The notes: generated from the sequence alone by a model not told the origin. Positions 43,912-55,610 are shown, numbered from the stretch's first letter. The stretch: 64,000 bases of DNA from Cytidiella melzeri (GCA_022592445.1 JABYQR010000035.1:124001-188000), one strand, 5' to 3'. Numbers and translations are program-made.

Positions 43912-45120
43912 GGTTCACTGATGTTCGAGCGTGGCACGTAGTAAATGAGTGGGTGGATGGGAGCAGACGGTGGATTACCAACAACTCTGGAATTACGCAA
44001 CACGCTACTTAAATACTACCAACGGGCAACACATAATGCCGTGACGCGGGGACACGCGCGCTGCGCCCAACCAAGATAACTGTGCAGCATGACCATTCAG
44101 GGTCGCCTTAGGCTAGGGAGGCGGCGTCTCATGTAGAAGGTAACGTACAGTCTTGACGTTTCATAGTCCTCGTGTACCACCGAGTCACTGATGCAATCTG
44201 CGTCCTGTACGCAGACTTTGACTGGGCGTGGGAACCTCCGCTGCCCCGACGTACCCAGAAGCGGGGCGTACGGTGTTCAACCAAATCCCATTCGACACCG
44301 CCCGTTGGTGTATATCCGACTCGGAGACTACGCATGTCATTCAAACTCCTTTCTAGTGCGAATTACATGATCATGACGAGACCCCACAAGCGGACAGTGA
44401 TTTTTGGGTTTCACCGCCTCTCCTCCGTGCCGACGTTTCCTAGGCTACGACCCCGCTTTGGCATTGAGCGCGCGACGGAGGAGCATGACGGACGTGGGCC
44501 TACTTACCAGAGTCTCCCGCTGGCAGCTTCCAATGCCTTACATAATATCCTCGTCCAGCTTGACGCGTGACAGACGTTGGCGTGGTCGTCGCAATTGACA
44601 TCGTACGCATAGGTTGCCAAGACAAATATTCATTTGCTGGCATGTGGGTCTTGGCCATGGACTGACAATAGCCATTGTTAGTGTGAGCGACGTGTATACC
44701 CACATTACTCCTGCCGACTCGGAGCTTGTGACTCCGCGGGTCGATTGGACGCCACAAAGGGTCCTCTCTCCGGCTTGAGCCACATTTTGAGTTTTGATGC
44801 CAATATGTCTCGGTGAGTTCAAGTGCCGAAATTCAAATACTCAGTGCTCACCGTAGCACCTGGTGGTTGCTCTCACGATCTATCAAGTCAAAGTGGCAGC
44901 GGGTGGGCGCGGACACGACGCGAGGGAGCCTTGCTGTGCCAAGATGCTACTCAGTGCTTACCGCTACTCAGAGTTCACCGGCAGACTCGGAACGCAGCGA
45001 GGGTAGACGTCCCATTTTCCCCGCCAATTTGTCATGCTAGTATCAAATCAAGTATGAAATTGTTTTAATATACGCGCATTATGGAACGAATGAAGCTCTT
45101 GGTGTACCACAGGCTACCTA
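43912..45120. other. Intergenic stretch left of the single P450
   Basis: 1.2 kb with no supported gene. It contains two copies of CCGACTCGG (44316-44324 and 44714-44722), a possible inverted CCG/CGG binding site, and two copies of ACTCAGTGCT(C/T)ACCG near 44841 and 44950. The longest open frames lack splice partners or recognisable features. Confidence 0.5.
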
Positions 45121-47496
45121 TTAAGCATTGCCGCTGAGCGGCTCGAGCCTCAAGTACATGGACGGCTTGGTGTCCAAAGGTCCTACGGTAGGGTAGTTCA
45201 CGCCGGCGATGTTCCAATAGACAGGTTTGTCCGAGGCGTGCATCTTGAAAGAGCGAAGCATCACGGCCATGACGACCTCTACGGACGTATGAACTCTAGT
45301 CAGCTCTCTGGCTGCACGTGGTGGCGGACGCCAAAGAAGAGGAGACTTACTCATCTCAAGCTGAGAGAATTTGAACCCGCTAGAAATGTGTTCGTTAGCC
45401 ACAAATGAACGAACGCGACGTGTAGAACGACAGCACATACATGCACGCTCTGCCGCCTCCGAGGAATGTCATGCTATTCAAGAAGGACGTTGAGAACATC
45501 GGGGTGAGAGACATGCCTGACGGGGCTTACAGATTGGAGTAGATGCCGGGAACGTGAGCAGCAGCGACTGAGTCGGGAAGCTTCTTCAACCAGCGCTCAG
45601 GTTTCCACTCCAAGGCGTCTTCGCCCCAAATTGCCTTGTTCCTATTGCACGCACGGATCCCAATAACGACAGTGGTATCTTTCGGAACAAGGATTTCTGT
45701 GAGAGCATCGCCGTTTACCCCTCGGATGGGCTCAGAGAAAGGCATGATGACGTCCTGGCGTGTTCTGAGGTGGTTAGATCAGCGCGACTGACAAGCATTG
45801 AAAGCTGTCGTAAGACTTACTCGCGGCTCAGCATAATGACAGGGCTGTAACTAGAGAACAGACTAGTATCAGGTTCATGTACATCGAAACAAGGAAGCAG
45901 GCTTACAGTCGAAGCGTCTCTCTGCACACAGCGTCGAGCCAAGGTAAGTCGACAAGCTGGTCGTAAGGAATATCAGCGCCATCAGGACTAGCCTGCAGAA
46001 GTTCGTCTCTGATCTTGTCTTGAACGTCTTGATGCTCTGCGAGAAGCTGAAAAGTGCGAGAGAGCGCATTGGTCGTGGTATCGGTCCCAGCTGTGACAAA
46101 CATGCTGCATAAAGAGTGAGCAGTTCAATTGATTGTTATCGTAGTGAGAAAATCGCTGACCCCATCTGTGCGAGGACCTCATCCACCGGCAGCTTGTCCT
46201 CGCCTGTGGCCTGCAAGTTTGCCTTCACTGTGTCGAGGTTAGCGGGATTCGAAATTTTGCAAAACAGCTCCATTATCTCACTGAGAATGCTGAGAATGTC
46301 CTTCCCTTCCCCAATCTGGTGCACGACGGCCTTGTCGCCTTGCTCGAGAGCAGCCTTCTTTGAGTTGTAGATTTGCCGAGCACTAGTCTGCATGACATCG
46401 AGGTGTTCCCGAAATTTTTGTACGTCCTTGCTTGGGATCAGTCTGGCCACAAATCGACGGAATGCTGGAGTGCCGACGTTCTGAACTTTGGGATGAAGGA
46501 CTCTATAGTAGTGGAGAGTCAAAGACAGCGGGCTGGCTCCTAAACCTCAGAATCAATTCTATAACGTGCAATGCAGATGATACGCACACAAATGCTTTGA
46601 TAGCGTCTGCGTATGCATTTCTTTGACCGTTCTTCGTGAGCGAATCAAAAGAATAGCCGAGGCCTCCTTGGCCGATGAGTTCCAACGCGGTCCGCCCCAT
46701 CCAATTGTGTATGTCCACTTCAGCGGTGGCACTCCCGACTTGATTCTCTACCGCAGTCCGAAGCTTTACACTGTGTTAAGGATTCTGAGCACTCGTGAGA
46801 AAGTGCAGCACGTACTCGATGTATTACGCTATAAAATAACGGAGTCATGTTACGCATGTGAGCGATAGAGAAGACCGGGTTCAGCATCTTCCGCTGTCTG
46901 CGATGCGAATCGCCTGTGGCCAGGGCATTAGAAGACCTGGTGTTCTACTCCAGTAGGAATACATACCTAAGGTCGACAGCAAACCAGGTCCGAAAGTCAT
47001 GTATAGCCAACTGTGCACCAAATATCAGTCACAGCGGGCAAAGACGACGCTAACGAGGGCGTACCTCAAGAACCAGCGAGGTTCCTCGTATATGTGCTGT
47101 TCTTTAACGACGATATGGTTCAGTGCTTTAGGGTCTGAGACGTAAAGACCCCTTGTCTGCAAAGGCAAGTTGTGAGTTCACGTAATCAGTCGCGCAGTCA
47201 TCACTATGAAATGCCTACGCCAAACGGCCCATGATATCTAGCGACTGCGGGAAACTCAGTCGCAATACGGTCATGGAAATTCCATCCATGCCGGTCGAAA
47301 AGATCTCCCAGATTACCTGACGAACAGTGAGCATGAATAATTCCCCTGAAGAATATTGCCTACCTTGCAGGAATGCAGTCCTTTGGGGTCCTGGAATGTT
47401 GTCGAGGGGTGACTTTGAAATATAGTTACCAAAGAGTTGCCATAGAATCCACAGAACAGCAGCTGTGAAAGCGGCAACCGGGACCAGGATCGACAT
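45121..47496 (-). CDS. Cytochrome P450, unrelated to the tandem array
   Basis: Single P450 of a different family from those at 8-17 kb. The ATG at 47496 starts MSILVPVAAFTAAVLWILWQ (anchor), then the hinge NIPGPQRTAFLQGNLGDLFD. Landmarks: HRRQRKMLNPVFS (C-helix), ELIGQGGLGYSFDSL, the I-helix MFVTAGTDTTTNALSRTFQL, ExxR in DAVCRETLRLYSPV, PERW in WKPERWLKKLP, and the haem loop FLGGGRACIGFKFSQLEM. The protein ends YLRLEPLSGNA. About a dozen exons, no frame break. The AGTDTT and GGRACIG motifs indicate an active enzyme. Electron supply and substrate are unknown, and no biosynthetic neighbours are seen. Confidence 0.85.
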
Positions 47497-48364
47497 GACT
47501 TGGAAGGTAGGCAAGGAAGTGCCGTCTGCACAACCCAAAGTACCCCTTCTTATACTCACACACGAGGATCGTCCCTACACTTTCCCCATTGACTTGTCGA
47601 CCGTCGGCTCGAGTTTTCCGAGTGGATAAACTCTGCTGGGTCAAGTTGCTGACATGGTGGCCACGAGAGGGTATGGTAACGCACGGGTTGGCTCTTCAAC
47701 TCGGACCCCGTCGCAGTTAACTGACTACCTGAACACCGACGCCGACGGTGACGGCCACATTGTAGTCAGAATCCCTTTGTCTAGAGAAGATGGACAGTGT
47801 ACGTATCTCGGGGACAGACCACTCTGCAGATGAGAACTTTTGCATGAGAACAAGCGAACATGCGAAGTACTCTTGGGCACGTGGCTGCGGTGTACATCAG
47901 AATTTACATGACTTCCCGCGAGCACGATACTCAGCTGATGAGCTGAAGAAGGAACATAGAAGCCTGGGTAAATTACGTCGGCAAAAACCACTCCCATCTA
48001 GGCGAGTTTCGTTGGCACGGATTGCCGTTTCGCCCGTTTGTACGTTGCTGGGTTCATGTAATGGCTATTAGACAGGTACAATGGATACCTTGCGTGAACT
48101 GCTCTATGGTCAGAGGCGACGAGAATGGAGAAAATGCGCAATTGACGGTGCTCGTCCAGCTGACCGTGACAAGTGTGATGTTGATATTCGTGACCGAGAG
48201 TCTGGAGGATCATCGCAATCGGCCTGTCCATATCAGGCACACGCAACGCCTCACCACACAGACTACGAAGGAGAACATAGATGAGCTCATGATATTAATA
48301 TGGACTAGCGAGGTGAGATTGAACATGTGTACGATACCGCTAAAATATGAACGCCCATCGACGG
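47497..48364. other. Spacer between the P450 and the SQ/TQ-rich gene
   Basis: Upstream region of the P450 and 3' flank of the next minus-strand gene. I see no gene, repeat or strong promoter element. Confidence 0.5.
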
Positions 48365-50559
48365 TCAATACTCCTGTGGCTGAGACAAGCCGTCTGAAAA
48401 GCAGTCGTTGTGGTCGTTTGGAGCACTAAGGGGTGCTCCTGACATGCTAGGCTGCGACCGGTCACCATGTTTCAGGCGCGTAGCGCGGTATTGGGCTATC
48501 CTTCGCGACACTCCCTCGCTGACTTGAGATAGATCGAAGCTGCTAGCTCCAGGAATCAGGCCCCCATCGTCTGGATCAACACAAGACTCCTCCAAGGCTT
48601 GGACTCCCTCAAGCAAGTAAGATGACCCACGCCGCAAAAACGTGTATGACGGAGGTGGCGTCTCGTAGTCGGAATCATGATACGAGGCAACAGGAAGAGA
48701 GAAAGAAGTCGAAGCAAGCTGTAATCCTTCGTCACCGTCATCAAACTCCGAAGCATCGCGCTTTCGACGACTGCAGGTAGTGTACTGCGTCTGCACACGC
48801 CATTGCGAGGATTCTGGCTCTGTCTGAGAGGTTTGAATTTGGTGTTTCGTTGGCGTATATTGCGTAGGTACACGCCACTGCGAAGACTCTGGCTCCGTCT
48901 GGGAGGACTCAATTGCATGTTTCCTCGGAGTGTATTGAGTAGACACATGCCACTGCGAGGACTCCGGTTCAGTCTGCGAGCTTTCTGGCACAGCTTCTCT
49001 GCGCCCTGTGACTTCGTCCTTGGAGAAACGGACTCGCTGTGGCGTCTTCGGAGTGCGAGGCGTCCTTTGTAAATGCTGAATAGGAGCTATTCCTGGTCGC
49101 ATACAAGGTAAACCTTCCACGTTAGCGTCTTTACCGAAGGTTCTCTGGCTGCGACTTGGTGTACGCGGCTCCGTTGGCAATGGCAAGAAGCGGGCGCGGG
49201 TTGGTGAGCGCGTAAGATTCTCAGCCACTATTAGGGATCCGTCCACAGCTTCACCAGAGCTGTTGAGCTGGTCAGTGATGATGTTTATGATGGAGAGATA
49301 CAGCCATACCTGCGACGATCGGAGAGATTGTCTGTTGCAGGTAGTCGAGCTTTGATATCGAGCAAATCCGAAGAAGTTATCTCCTCCTCAATAGCACACT
49401 GCGAGGTCGGTACAATCTCTCGCTGCGTGGACTCGCGACTGGTTCCACATTGAGCCGAGGTTTTCCTTGAATCTGACATAGCTGAAGAGCTGGAAACCGC
49501 CCTTGCTCTTCCGAGGATAGGACTGCTAGCGAAGTCTGTGTCTACTGCCTGTGAGTCCGGGATAATCTCATCCAAAGAACTGCATGCAGTGTGTAATCTG
49601 TTGGTGAGATGCTCCTGCTGACGAGGTCGCGAGGGTGATGCAGAAAAATTCTCCAATACTAATTCTTGAGTCTGTGATGATGGAATGACGCACGTCTCCT
49701 CATCACTTTCGTAGTTCGGGGCCGAGGAAGGTAAAATGGCAGGCCTCAAGCGCTCAGGTAGCAAAGGAAGCTTGAACTTGCCCTCGTGATCGTTCGAATG
49801 TGTGGAGTTGGAAGACAAGAATGGATTGTATTCGATGACTTGAGTCTGCGAGGAAGGAACAATAGTTTGCGAAGAGATGATTGCATTTGATATCGGCGCG
49901 ACAAGGCGGTTGTCGAGCGGCGAGATAGTTTTGTAGGCTGGTGTAGGTGGTGGAGAGCTGAGAGGAGAAGATGGGTCTGCGGCCTTGGCCCTTGTTGATC
50001 GCCGCCTGGCGGGTGTAATTGGAGTTGCTAATTGAGCGTGAGAATGGTTCGCTATGGTCGCTGCTGGAGTAGCGACCAGAGAGGTAAAGGGTGATAGTCG
50101 AGAAACCGCTTCAGCCTTCGAAGTGGTAGCCTTGGAAGTAGATGTGGCCGCAGGTCTCCTCTTAGCTGCCGTGACGGGTGTCGGCAAATACGAGACCTGT
50201 GGAGAATCCCGCGAAGTGAAATCAATCACTGCCTTGTGAGCATTCTGTCCTGTGTTGGAAGGGCCAGCTCCCGGAGACGAAGTAGCGAATCCTGTCGTTT
50301 GCACTGCAGTGGGCTTTGGCGAAAACTGCTGGCTATCCCTGCATGCTGATGAGCGGGCTTTCGCTGTACAGTTATTGTCAGTTATGATCAACCAATGCAT
50401 GTACACGCAAGCATGTTATAACATACTCGCAGGGATCGTCTTGTCCTTGATCTTCTTCTTGCTTGGTGTCTCTGCGTCGTTGGTGTTGTCGCATCGTCGT
50501 TTATTGGTCCGTAAGGATTTACCAAGTTGGATGAACCCCTTCAGAGTCGGCTGCTGCAT
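48365..50559 (-). CDS. SQ/TQ-rich, largely disordered protein with PIP-box-like N-terminus
   Basis: Unrecognised, probably nuclear. Three exons give about 690 residues. The start MQQPTLKGFIQLGKS contains QPTLKGFI, which resembles a PCNA-interacting PIP box (Q-x-x-L-x-x-F-hydrophobic, lacking the second aromatic). A basic segment follows (KKKIKDKT). The rest is Ser/Thr/Pro-rich with many SSQT, TSQ and SSQTQ motifs (VPSSQTQVIEYNPF, VIPSSQTQELVLENF, IPDSQAV). Near the C-terminus three 25-residue repeats carry SSQTEPESSQW...TQYTP. SQ/TQ clusters are typical targets of ATM/ATR-type checkpoint kinases. It is divergent from dUTPase across a 195-bp promoter. A link to replication or repair is inference. 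Confidence 0.65.
48765..48990. repeat. Three in-frame 75-bp repeats encoding SQTEPESSQW units
   Basis: Degenerate tandem repeats of 75 bp in the SQ/TQ-rich gene. Each unit keeps SQTEPESSQW, a variable residue pair, then TQYT. Nucleotide divergence with conserved SQ and TQ residues suggests selection on the motif. Confidence 0.75.
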
Positions 50560-50754
50560 CGCTAAGTATGCGATGGTTGAGCAGAGTCAGACGAAAGGGT
50601 CCGACGAGTGACGGTTCCAAGAGGCGACGGAATACTATGTCCCATCACATGACCGTGTTCACTCTCCGCTTGACGGAGATATCACGGTTTTCTACGTCAG
50701 CGCTCAGCCACGGACGCGACTTGATTACAGCCAAACACCACTTTCATATCCCTG
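50560..50754. promoter_or_regulatory. Shared divergent promoter with one ACGCG site
   Basis: The 195-bp gap between the SQ/TQ-rich gene and dUTPase contains ACGCG at 50714-50718, the core of the MluI cell-cycle box bound by MBF in ascomycete yeasts. dUTPase is a classical S-phase gene. A single short site is weak evidence. Confidence 0.3.
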
Positions 50755-51498
50755 ATGTCTAAACAAACACTCGACGCGCCGCAGCTTAAAAAAAGAAAGA
50801 CTTCCCTTTCAGCCGATGAGAAAGCTGACCTTGCACCCATCTCAAACCTTCTTGTCAAACGACACTCAGAGAAAGCCAGGATCCCCACGAAAGGGTCTCC
50901 ATTAGCTGCTGGATATGACTTGTATAGGTGTGTTCTCAAGCGCTCTCGTAGAAACAACAGCTGAGATCATGTATCTGCTAGTGCTGAACAGAAAATTATA
51001 CCTGCTCATGGGAAGGCTCTCATTGACACACAACTCTCTATTGCGGTCCCGGCTGGCACGTATGGTCGCGTAGCACCGCGAAGCGGTCTAGGTATGTGCA
51101 ATCAAACTATATCTCAATCATTCTGATTGAACTCCTACATTGAACGCAGCTTCGAAGTTCATGATCGACACCGGTGCAGGCGTCATTGATGCTGACTATC
51201 GCGGCATTGTCTTTGTCCTGCTGTTTAACCTGGCGGACAAAGACTTTGAAGGTCAGTGGGCCAAGACTTATCTTCATGACATTGCCGACCTCACTCTCAT
51301 ACAGTCAAAGAAGGTGACAGGATAGCTCAACTGATTCTCGAACGTATCTATACTCCTGAGGTGCTTGAAGTACAGGTATGACGTGTCGGCTTTCTCATAC
51401 GTTCAGCAATTAATGTGTATCTCTTGCTATAGGACCTCGATGAGACTTTACGAGGCTCCGGTGGGTTTGGCTCTACTGGTGGCCACGGATCCCTCTAG
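50755..51498 (+). CDS. DUT1: dUTP diphosphatase
   Basis: Homotrimeric enzyme that hydrolyses dUTP to dUMP and pyrophosphate, keeping uracil out of DNA. All five family motifs are present: motif 1 AAGYDLYSA (split by an intron at about 50928), motif 2 [10 protein letters not shown], motif 3 [13 protein letters not shown] with the catalytic Asp and Tyr, motif 4 [12 protein letters not shown], and the C-terminal P-loop-like motif 5 [13 protein letters not shown]. The N-terminal 30 residues ([20 protein letters not shown]) look like a nuclear signal. Five exons. The stop at 51496-51498 follows GSL. The assignment is secure. Confidence 0.94.
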
Positions 51499-52185
51499 GT
51501 TGATACATTAATGCACGTCATGTTTTGGAAGCTACGCGACGTGCCTGTAACTTATCACTATCCATATTACCGCTAATTGTCATGTAATGCTGGACCGCTG
51601 CTACCCGACTGTGCGTGTTTTTTTTTCGGCCTTAGGTCTACAGCCACTTCCATAGGTATGGGCGGGTTGTAAGATAGTCGGAACCGTGACGGAGTACGTC
51701 AAACATTATTCGGAGTTACCCGGCATCGCAGTGCCGTGCTGCATTTGGCAGGGCGACTTCAAATTGTCACCCAGCTCATAGTCCGCCTCCGTGTGATTCA
51801 CACGCACCCGCCCATCATCATGGAAGTGGCTGTAAAGATATGGATTTAGCTGTAAGACACCACGGCATGTACGCATCTGGGATCAACTACAGTGGGTTAC
51901 AATCGGCAGCGATCAAACGATTACCGCTTTTGGCAAGTGTGTAAGATCCTCTGCTCAGGCTACGGTTCGCCAGCAGCCTACGCAAGCGCAAAACTAGTGA
52001 GTCATTCATGCAAATCAAAGGCTATCTGTCCAGCCAGCTACCGGCGAGTCACTGGTAGTCATCTTATCCGACTCGGAGCCGTAGTATGTGCCAGTGCCCG
52101 TGAGTAGGGCCCCGTCGTGAATGACTCCGCTGGCGTACCACTATATCTATGCAATGAAACCTCTGGCTTCACTACACCAACAACG
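51499..52185. other. Spacer between DUT1 and the APH-type kinase gene
   Basis: No gene seen. It contains a T-run near 51617 and a third CCGACTCGG copy at 52068-52076, about 110 bases upstream of the next ATG. Confidence 0.5.
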
Positions 52186-53412
52186 ATGCTTGACCTTTCA
52201 AAACCAAACGATCTCCTCAGCTTTCTGGAGCATAGCCCTTTCGCAAGTCAGAAAGTCGTACTATTCTTCGGTGGTTCAAACCACACATTCCGACTTCACC
52301 TGCGCACCCCATACCACGGAAAACATACTGCCATCCTAAAGCATGGAAAGCCGTACGTCGGTAGTATAACCTCCCTGGTTTTTGATCTTGAAAGACAGGT
52401 GAGAATTTAATCATTGTAGCTAATGATCATCAAGAATGACGTCTCGCTTCTGCAGTGCTTCGAAGTTGAAGCCTTGAGGCACGCAAGGCAGATACTACCA
52501 CAACACTCTCTCGTCTCCGTGCCAGAAGTATACCTGCACGACACCAACGCCCATATCATCATCATGGAAGACTGTGCCGATGGTTCTGCTGATACATCAA
52601 CACTCACTCTCAAGGAGTACCTCCTGCGCACCGAAGGCCCTCACCCTTCCCCACCGACAGAATCGACTGCTCGCACCATTGGAAACGAGCTAGGAATGTT
52701 CCTAAAGACGTTGCACAACCGAAACAACGACAAAGCCGACGTTCTCGACTTTTTCGACAATAACAAGCAGGCGAGACGCCTCTTTGCGTGGGCCACCTAC
52801 GGTCGACTGCACTCCACGCTCTCCGGCGCAGATGCAAAGAATGTCCCTGCCCTTTGCGATCCTTTGTTCGAGATATCGACTTCAGACCTGGAGCAAGTAG
52901 GACACGTGGCAAAGGAGATGCAGGAACTCATCGACACCAGCCGGGAGACTCTCGTTCACGGTGATTTCTGGCCTGGAAACGTCATTGTGAGGCTTAGACA
53001 CACCACATCACACGGCGAGGAACGCGAAGAGGTGGACAGGGTGTTCGTTGTTGACTGGGAGCTTGTGAAGCCCGGGTCGCGCGGCGTGGAGATAGGGCAA
53101 TTTGTGGCGGAGCTACATCAGGCAGAGAGGTTCTGCGAGACAAACGCTTCATGCACGGAAACGTTACGAGTGAGCTTTTTAACGGCGTATAAGGAGGGAA
53201 CAAATGTGGATATGCAAAGGGTAGCTAGTTCGGCGATGGTACATATGGGTGCTCACCTAGTAGTCTTGACTCCGAGGGTGTGGAAATGGGTTGAGAAGGA
53301 TAGGATCAGAGAGGTAGTAGCCAAAGGAGTAGAGAGTTTGCTTAATGACTCGAACCGCGAGGTGCTCAAGACATCACCGTTCAGTGTATTGCTATCTTCT
53401 GACAGCACTTGA
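52186..53412 (+). CDS. APH/choline-kinase-fold phosphotransferase
   Basis: Small-molecule kinase of the aminoglycoside-phosphotransferase fold. Two exons (intron 52399-52454) give about 390 residues. The ATP-binding lobe is MLDLSKPNDLLSFLEHSPFA to ILKHGKPYV, with the lysine in TAILKHG as a candidate. Then comes VSVPEVYLHDTNAHIIIMED. The catalytic loop ETLVHGDFWPGNVIV carries the HGDxxxxN signature, and VFVVDWELVKPGSRGVEIGQ is the metal-binding DxE-type loop. The ATG at 52186 is the first in frame. Fungal relatives are often annotated as phosphotransferase-family proteins without a known substrate. Loss of an antibiotic target context argues against a resistance role. Confidence 0.82.
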
Positions 53413-53947
53413 CATGGCTCATCCTTTGCTATGTATGCTCTATTTTCTGCAAGCAAGCGTCGAAGAGACGATTCGTTCTATATCTTGGAAAGAGGTACGT
53501 CCCTTTGAATGCTTTGCCATGCAGGTCGATGATACCTTGCGGCCACAGTCTAAAACGCACATTGTAAATGTCAGAGCAGATATCATATCAATGGATGCAT
53601 TATAGTGTGCAACGAGAATCGTCACAATATACGAATCATTAGAGCATTGCACCCTGCATGCTGAGCGATGCGGTTCCGCGCGTTACGTCTGTTGTGATTT
53701 CCCGTTGAGGTCCGCGAGGATGAAACATGAAATGGACATATGCTGAGTACGTCTGTGAGACATACAGCACCGCCAGGTGGAAGATAGTGACGCAGACGTA
53801 GCATAGATCATCTGTACAGGCAAGAGAATCATGTCAGACATGCGTGTAAGTAGAAGACGCGAGGATTACAAGACTTGCCAAGAACAGAGCCAATCTTGTG
53901 ACAGGCAGCTGCAAGGGCAGACAGACCTTACTAGCACACATGCGACC
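53413..53947. other. Spacer between convergent genes (kinase and GatC-like)
   Basis: The 3' flanks of two convergent genes. Nothing else is recognised. Confidence 0.5.
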
Positions 53948-54478
53948 TCAACCGCGACGTGAGCTCTTATCAACAACGTAGAAACCGTTGTGCGTCCGTT
54001 GTGCATGTTTCAGCAGCGCTCTTCCCTGTGATCTCTCCCCCTCCTCTATCGGTACTTCCGTGTTTTTACTCCTCTCGAGTGGAATGCCTACACCTTCTGC
54101 CCATATTCTACCGTCCGGAATAGCGTTTTCATTGTGCGTGAGATCGCTGTCAACATCAACCAGCTTCACTGCTTCGACGAGCTTGACAAGGTCCTCCAAT
54201 TCATGTATGATTTTTGCATGCTCCGCTGTACCTTCTGCAGGCGGCACGAGAGCTGACAACTCGTACATGCGCCTCAATGTAGGTGGCGAGATAGTAGGTT
54301 TGGGATAAGAGGAGAGAAGGTCGTTCACAGACCAGGTAGGTCGCAGAGGAATGCCATCCTCATCCACCGCAGCCAACTCTACACTCGCCCTGGATGACCG
54401 TGAACGCCTTGTAAGGACAGTCCGCCTCGTTGGCATTATGGCTTTCACCGTGTTAGTCCATTGACGAGCAGAGAACAT
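53948..54478 (-). CDS. GatC-like subunit of mitochondrial Glu-tRNA(Gln) amidotransferase
   Basis: The ATG at 54478 gives MFSARQWTNTVKAIMPTRRT followed by VLTRRSRSSRAS, a good mitochondrial presequence, so it is preferred over the in-frame ATG at 54589. The core PTWSVNDLLSSYPKPTISPP, then LRRMYELSALVPPAEGT and HAKIIHELEDLVKLVEAVKL, has the helical pattern of GatC. GatC stabilises the GatA-GatB complex that amidates Glu-tRNA(Gln) in mitochondria. The C-terminal 60 residues (IWAEGVGIPLERSKNTEVPI onward) are charged and end DKSSRRG. Single exon, about 176 residues. Similarity is by pattern, so confidence is moderate. Confidence 0.55.
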   Translation of the reverse strand: MFSARQWTNTVKAIMPTRRTVLTRRSRSSRASVELAAVDEDGIPLRPTWSVNDLLSSYPKPTISPPTLRRMYELSALVPPAEGTAEHAKIIHELEDLVKLVEAVKLVDVDSDLTHNENAIPDGRIWAEGVGIPLERSKNTEVPIEEGERSQGRALLKHAQRTHNGFYVVDKSSRRG

Positions 54479-54650
54479 GAAGTTGGGAGGTAAGTGAGTG
54501 GCTTCGTCAAGTAACGGAATCGCACTCAGAAAACGACGTGGTTCAAGTTTGGCGGGGTCGACAGAATCTGACGCTGGCGTCTTGTGCATCTGAACACGCT
54601 TGCGTTCTCCCACCACCCTCTACGTCTCAGCCAGCGTAGTTTGCTTCATA

Positions 54651-55077
54651 ATGGCCACTTCACTCGCGGCTGCGCTTAAGAGGCTGCTCCCGAAGGATCT
54701 CCCATCGTCGCTGTCAACCCGTTCTGGTAGTCTTTACCAAGTCCTCTCTCGATACCCCAACGACGGAGTTGGGCAGCGCGTACATCAAACGCGGTGGAGC
54801 ATGAAAGGCATATCGGACAGTTACTGGGAGGTTACGAGGACGAGACTGAAGCTTGAGGGAAAACATGGCAAAGCATGGGGAAAGCTGTACTGGCGAGGTA
54901 TGTGTCCTCCAATACTTTTCTCGGTCATCTGTGTTAATGCTGCTGTGACCTCCAGGACAGCTCGTGAGTATTGTTCCTGAGCAAGAAATAAAAGGTGGTC
55001 TCAAGTACACCTGGCGGCAAGGCATGTCCCGTGCACCGCGGCCGTCGAACCCACCACTCAATACACCTTCATCCTGA
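54651..55077 (+). CDS. Mitochondrial small-subunit ribosomal protein mS34
   Basis: Two exons (intron 54898-54956) give about 120 residues. It starts MATSLAAALKRLLPKDLPSS. The diagnostic stretch LYQVLSRYPNDGVGQRVHQT is followed by SYWEVTRTRLKLEGKHGKAW, matching the animal MRPS34 pattern (LxxVLxRxPxxGVGxxV, YWxxTRVR, KHGKAWG). The end is LKYTWRQGMSRAPRPSNPPL plus six residues. It is a structural protein of the mitoribosome small subunit. The gene is divergent from the GatC-like gene with only 172 bases between starts, so both mitochondrial-translation genes probably share a promoter. Confidence 0.75.
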
Positions 55078-55610
55078 CGCATGCGCAGACCTGTGTTACG
55101 ATCACTATCTCGCACAATGTATCATATCCATAGTACTCCAACACGCGACAAGCTACCCTTCCTTTGGCTGCTCGCGCGTACAACGTTGGGGTTCGTCGTA
55201 CCTTGACAAAATGATGGATACACCGAAAGACGGGGATTGCGTGTTAACTATGTGTGCGGTGATGAATATCTCCACGTATCAGAGTATGAAAGCGATAATA
55301 TGAGAAACTAGGGTATGTTGGGTCAAAAATATGAGATCTAAAGCTTCGGTCCTGCTGCTTTTGCATATGGCCAAAAGCGAAACTCGAAACTCACTGAATT
55401 GGCGTGAGAATAAAGCTGCCTTTTCGGTTGAACGCCCGGCGACAAGCCTGAGACTGGCAAGTGGCAGTCGTCCAGTTGCTCCTCAGATACTACTCATACT
55501 ACTTACTTTCCTTTCCGCGTCGCCGTTGCTCGTCTCCTGATCCCTGCAGAGTTAGCCAGCTCATCATATTCTTTCTCGAAAGTCTACTGCCAACACGCCT
55601 TTCAGCAACA
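55078..55610. other. Spacer upstream of the ATG37-like gene
   Basis: About 530 bases, with a CT-rich stretch before the next start codon. No gene is recognised. Confidence 0.5.

Noticed and set aside
48022..48429. 135-codon plus-strand frame upstream of the SQ/TQ gene's 3' end
   Set aside because: No domain pattern, no splice signals in context, and it overlaps the well-supported minus-strand gene end.
52117..52185. Upstream extension of the APH-type kinase to 52117
   Set aside because: That position is GTG, not ATG; the first in-frame ATG is at 52186 and the added residues have no family similarity.
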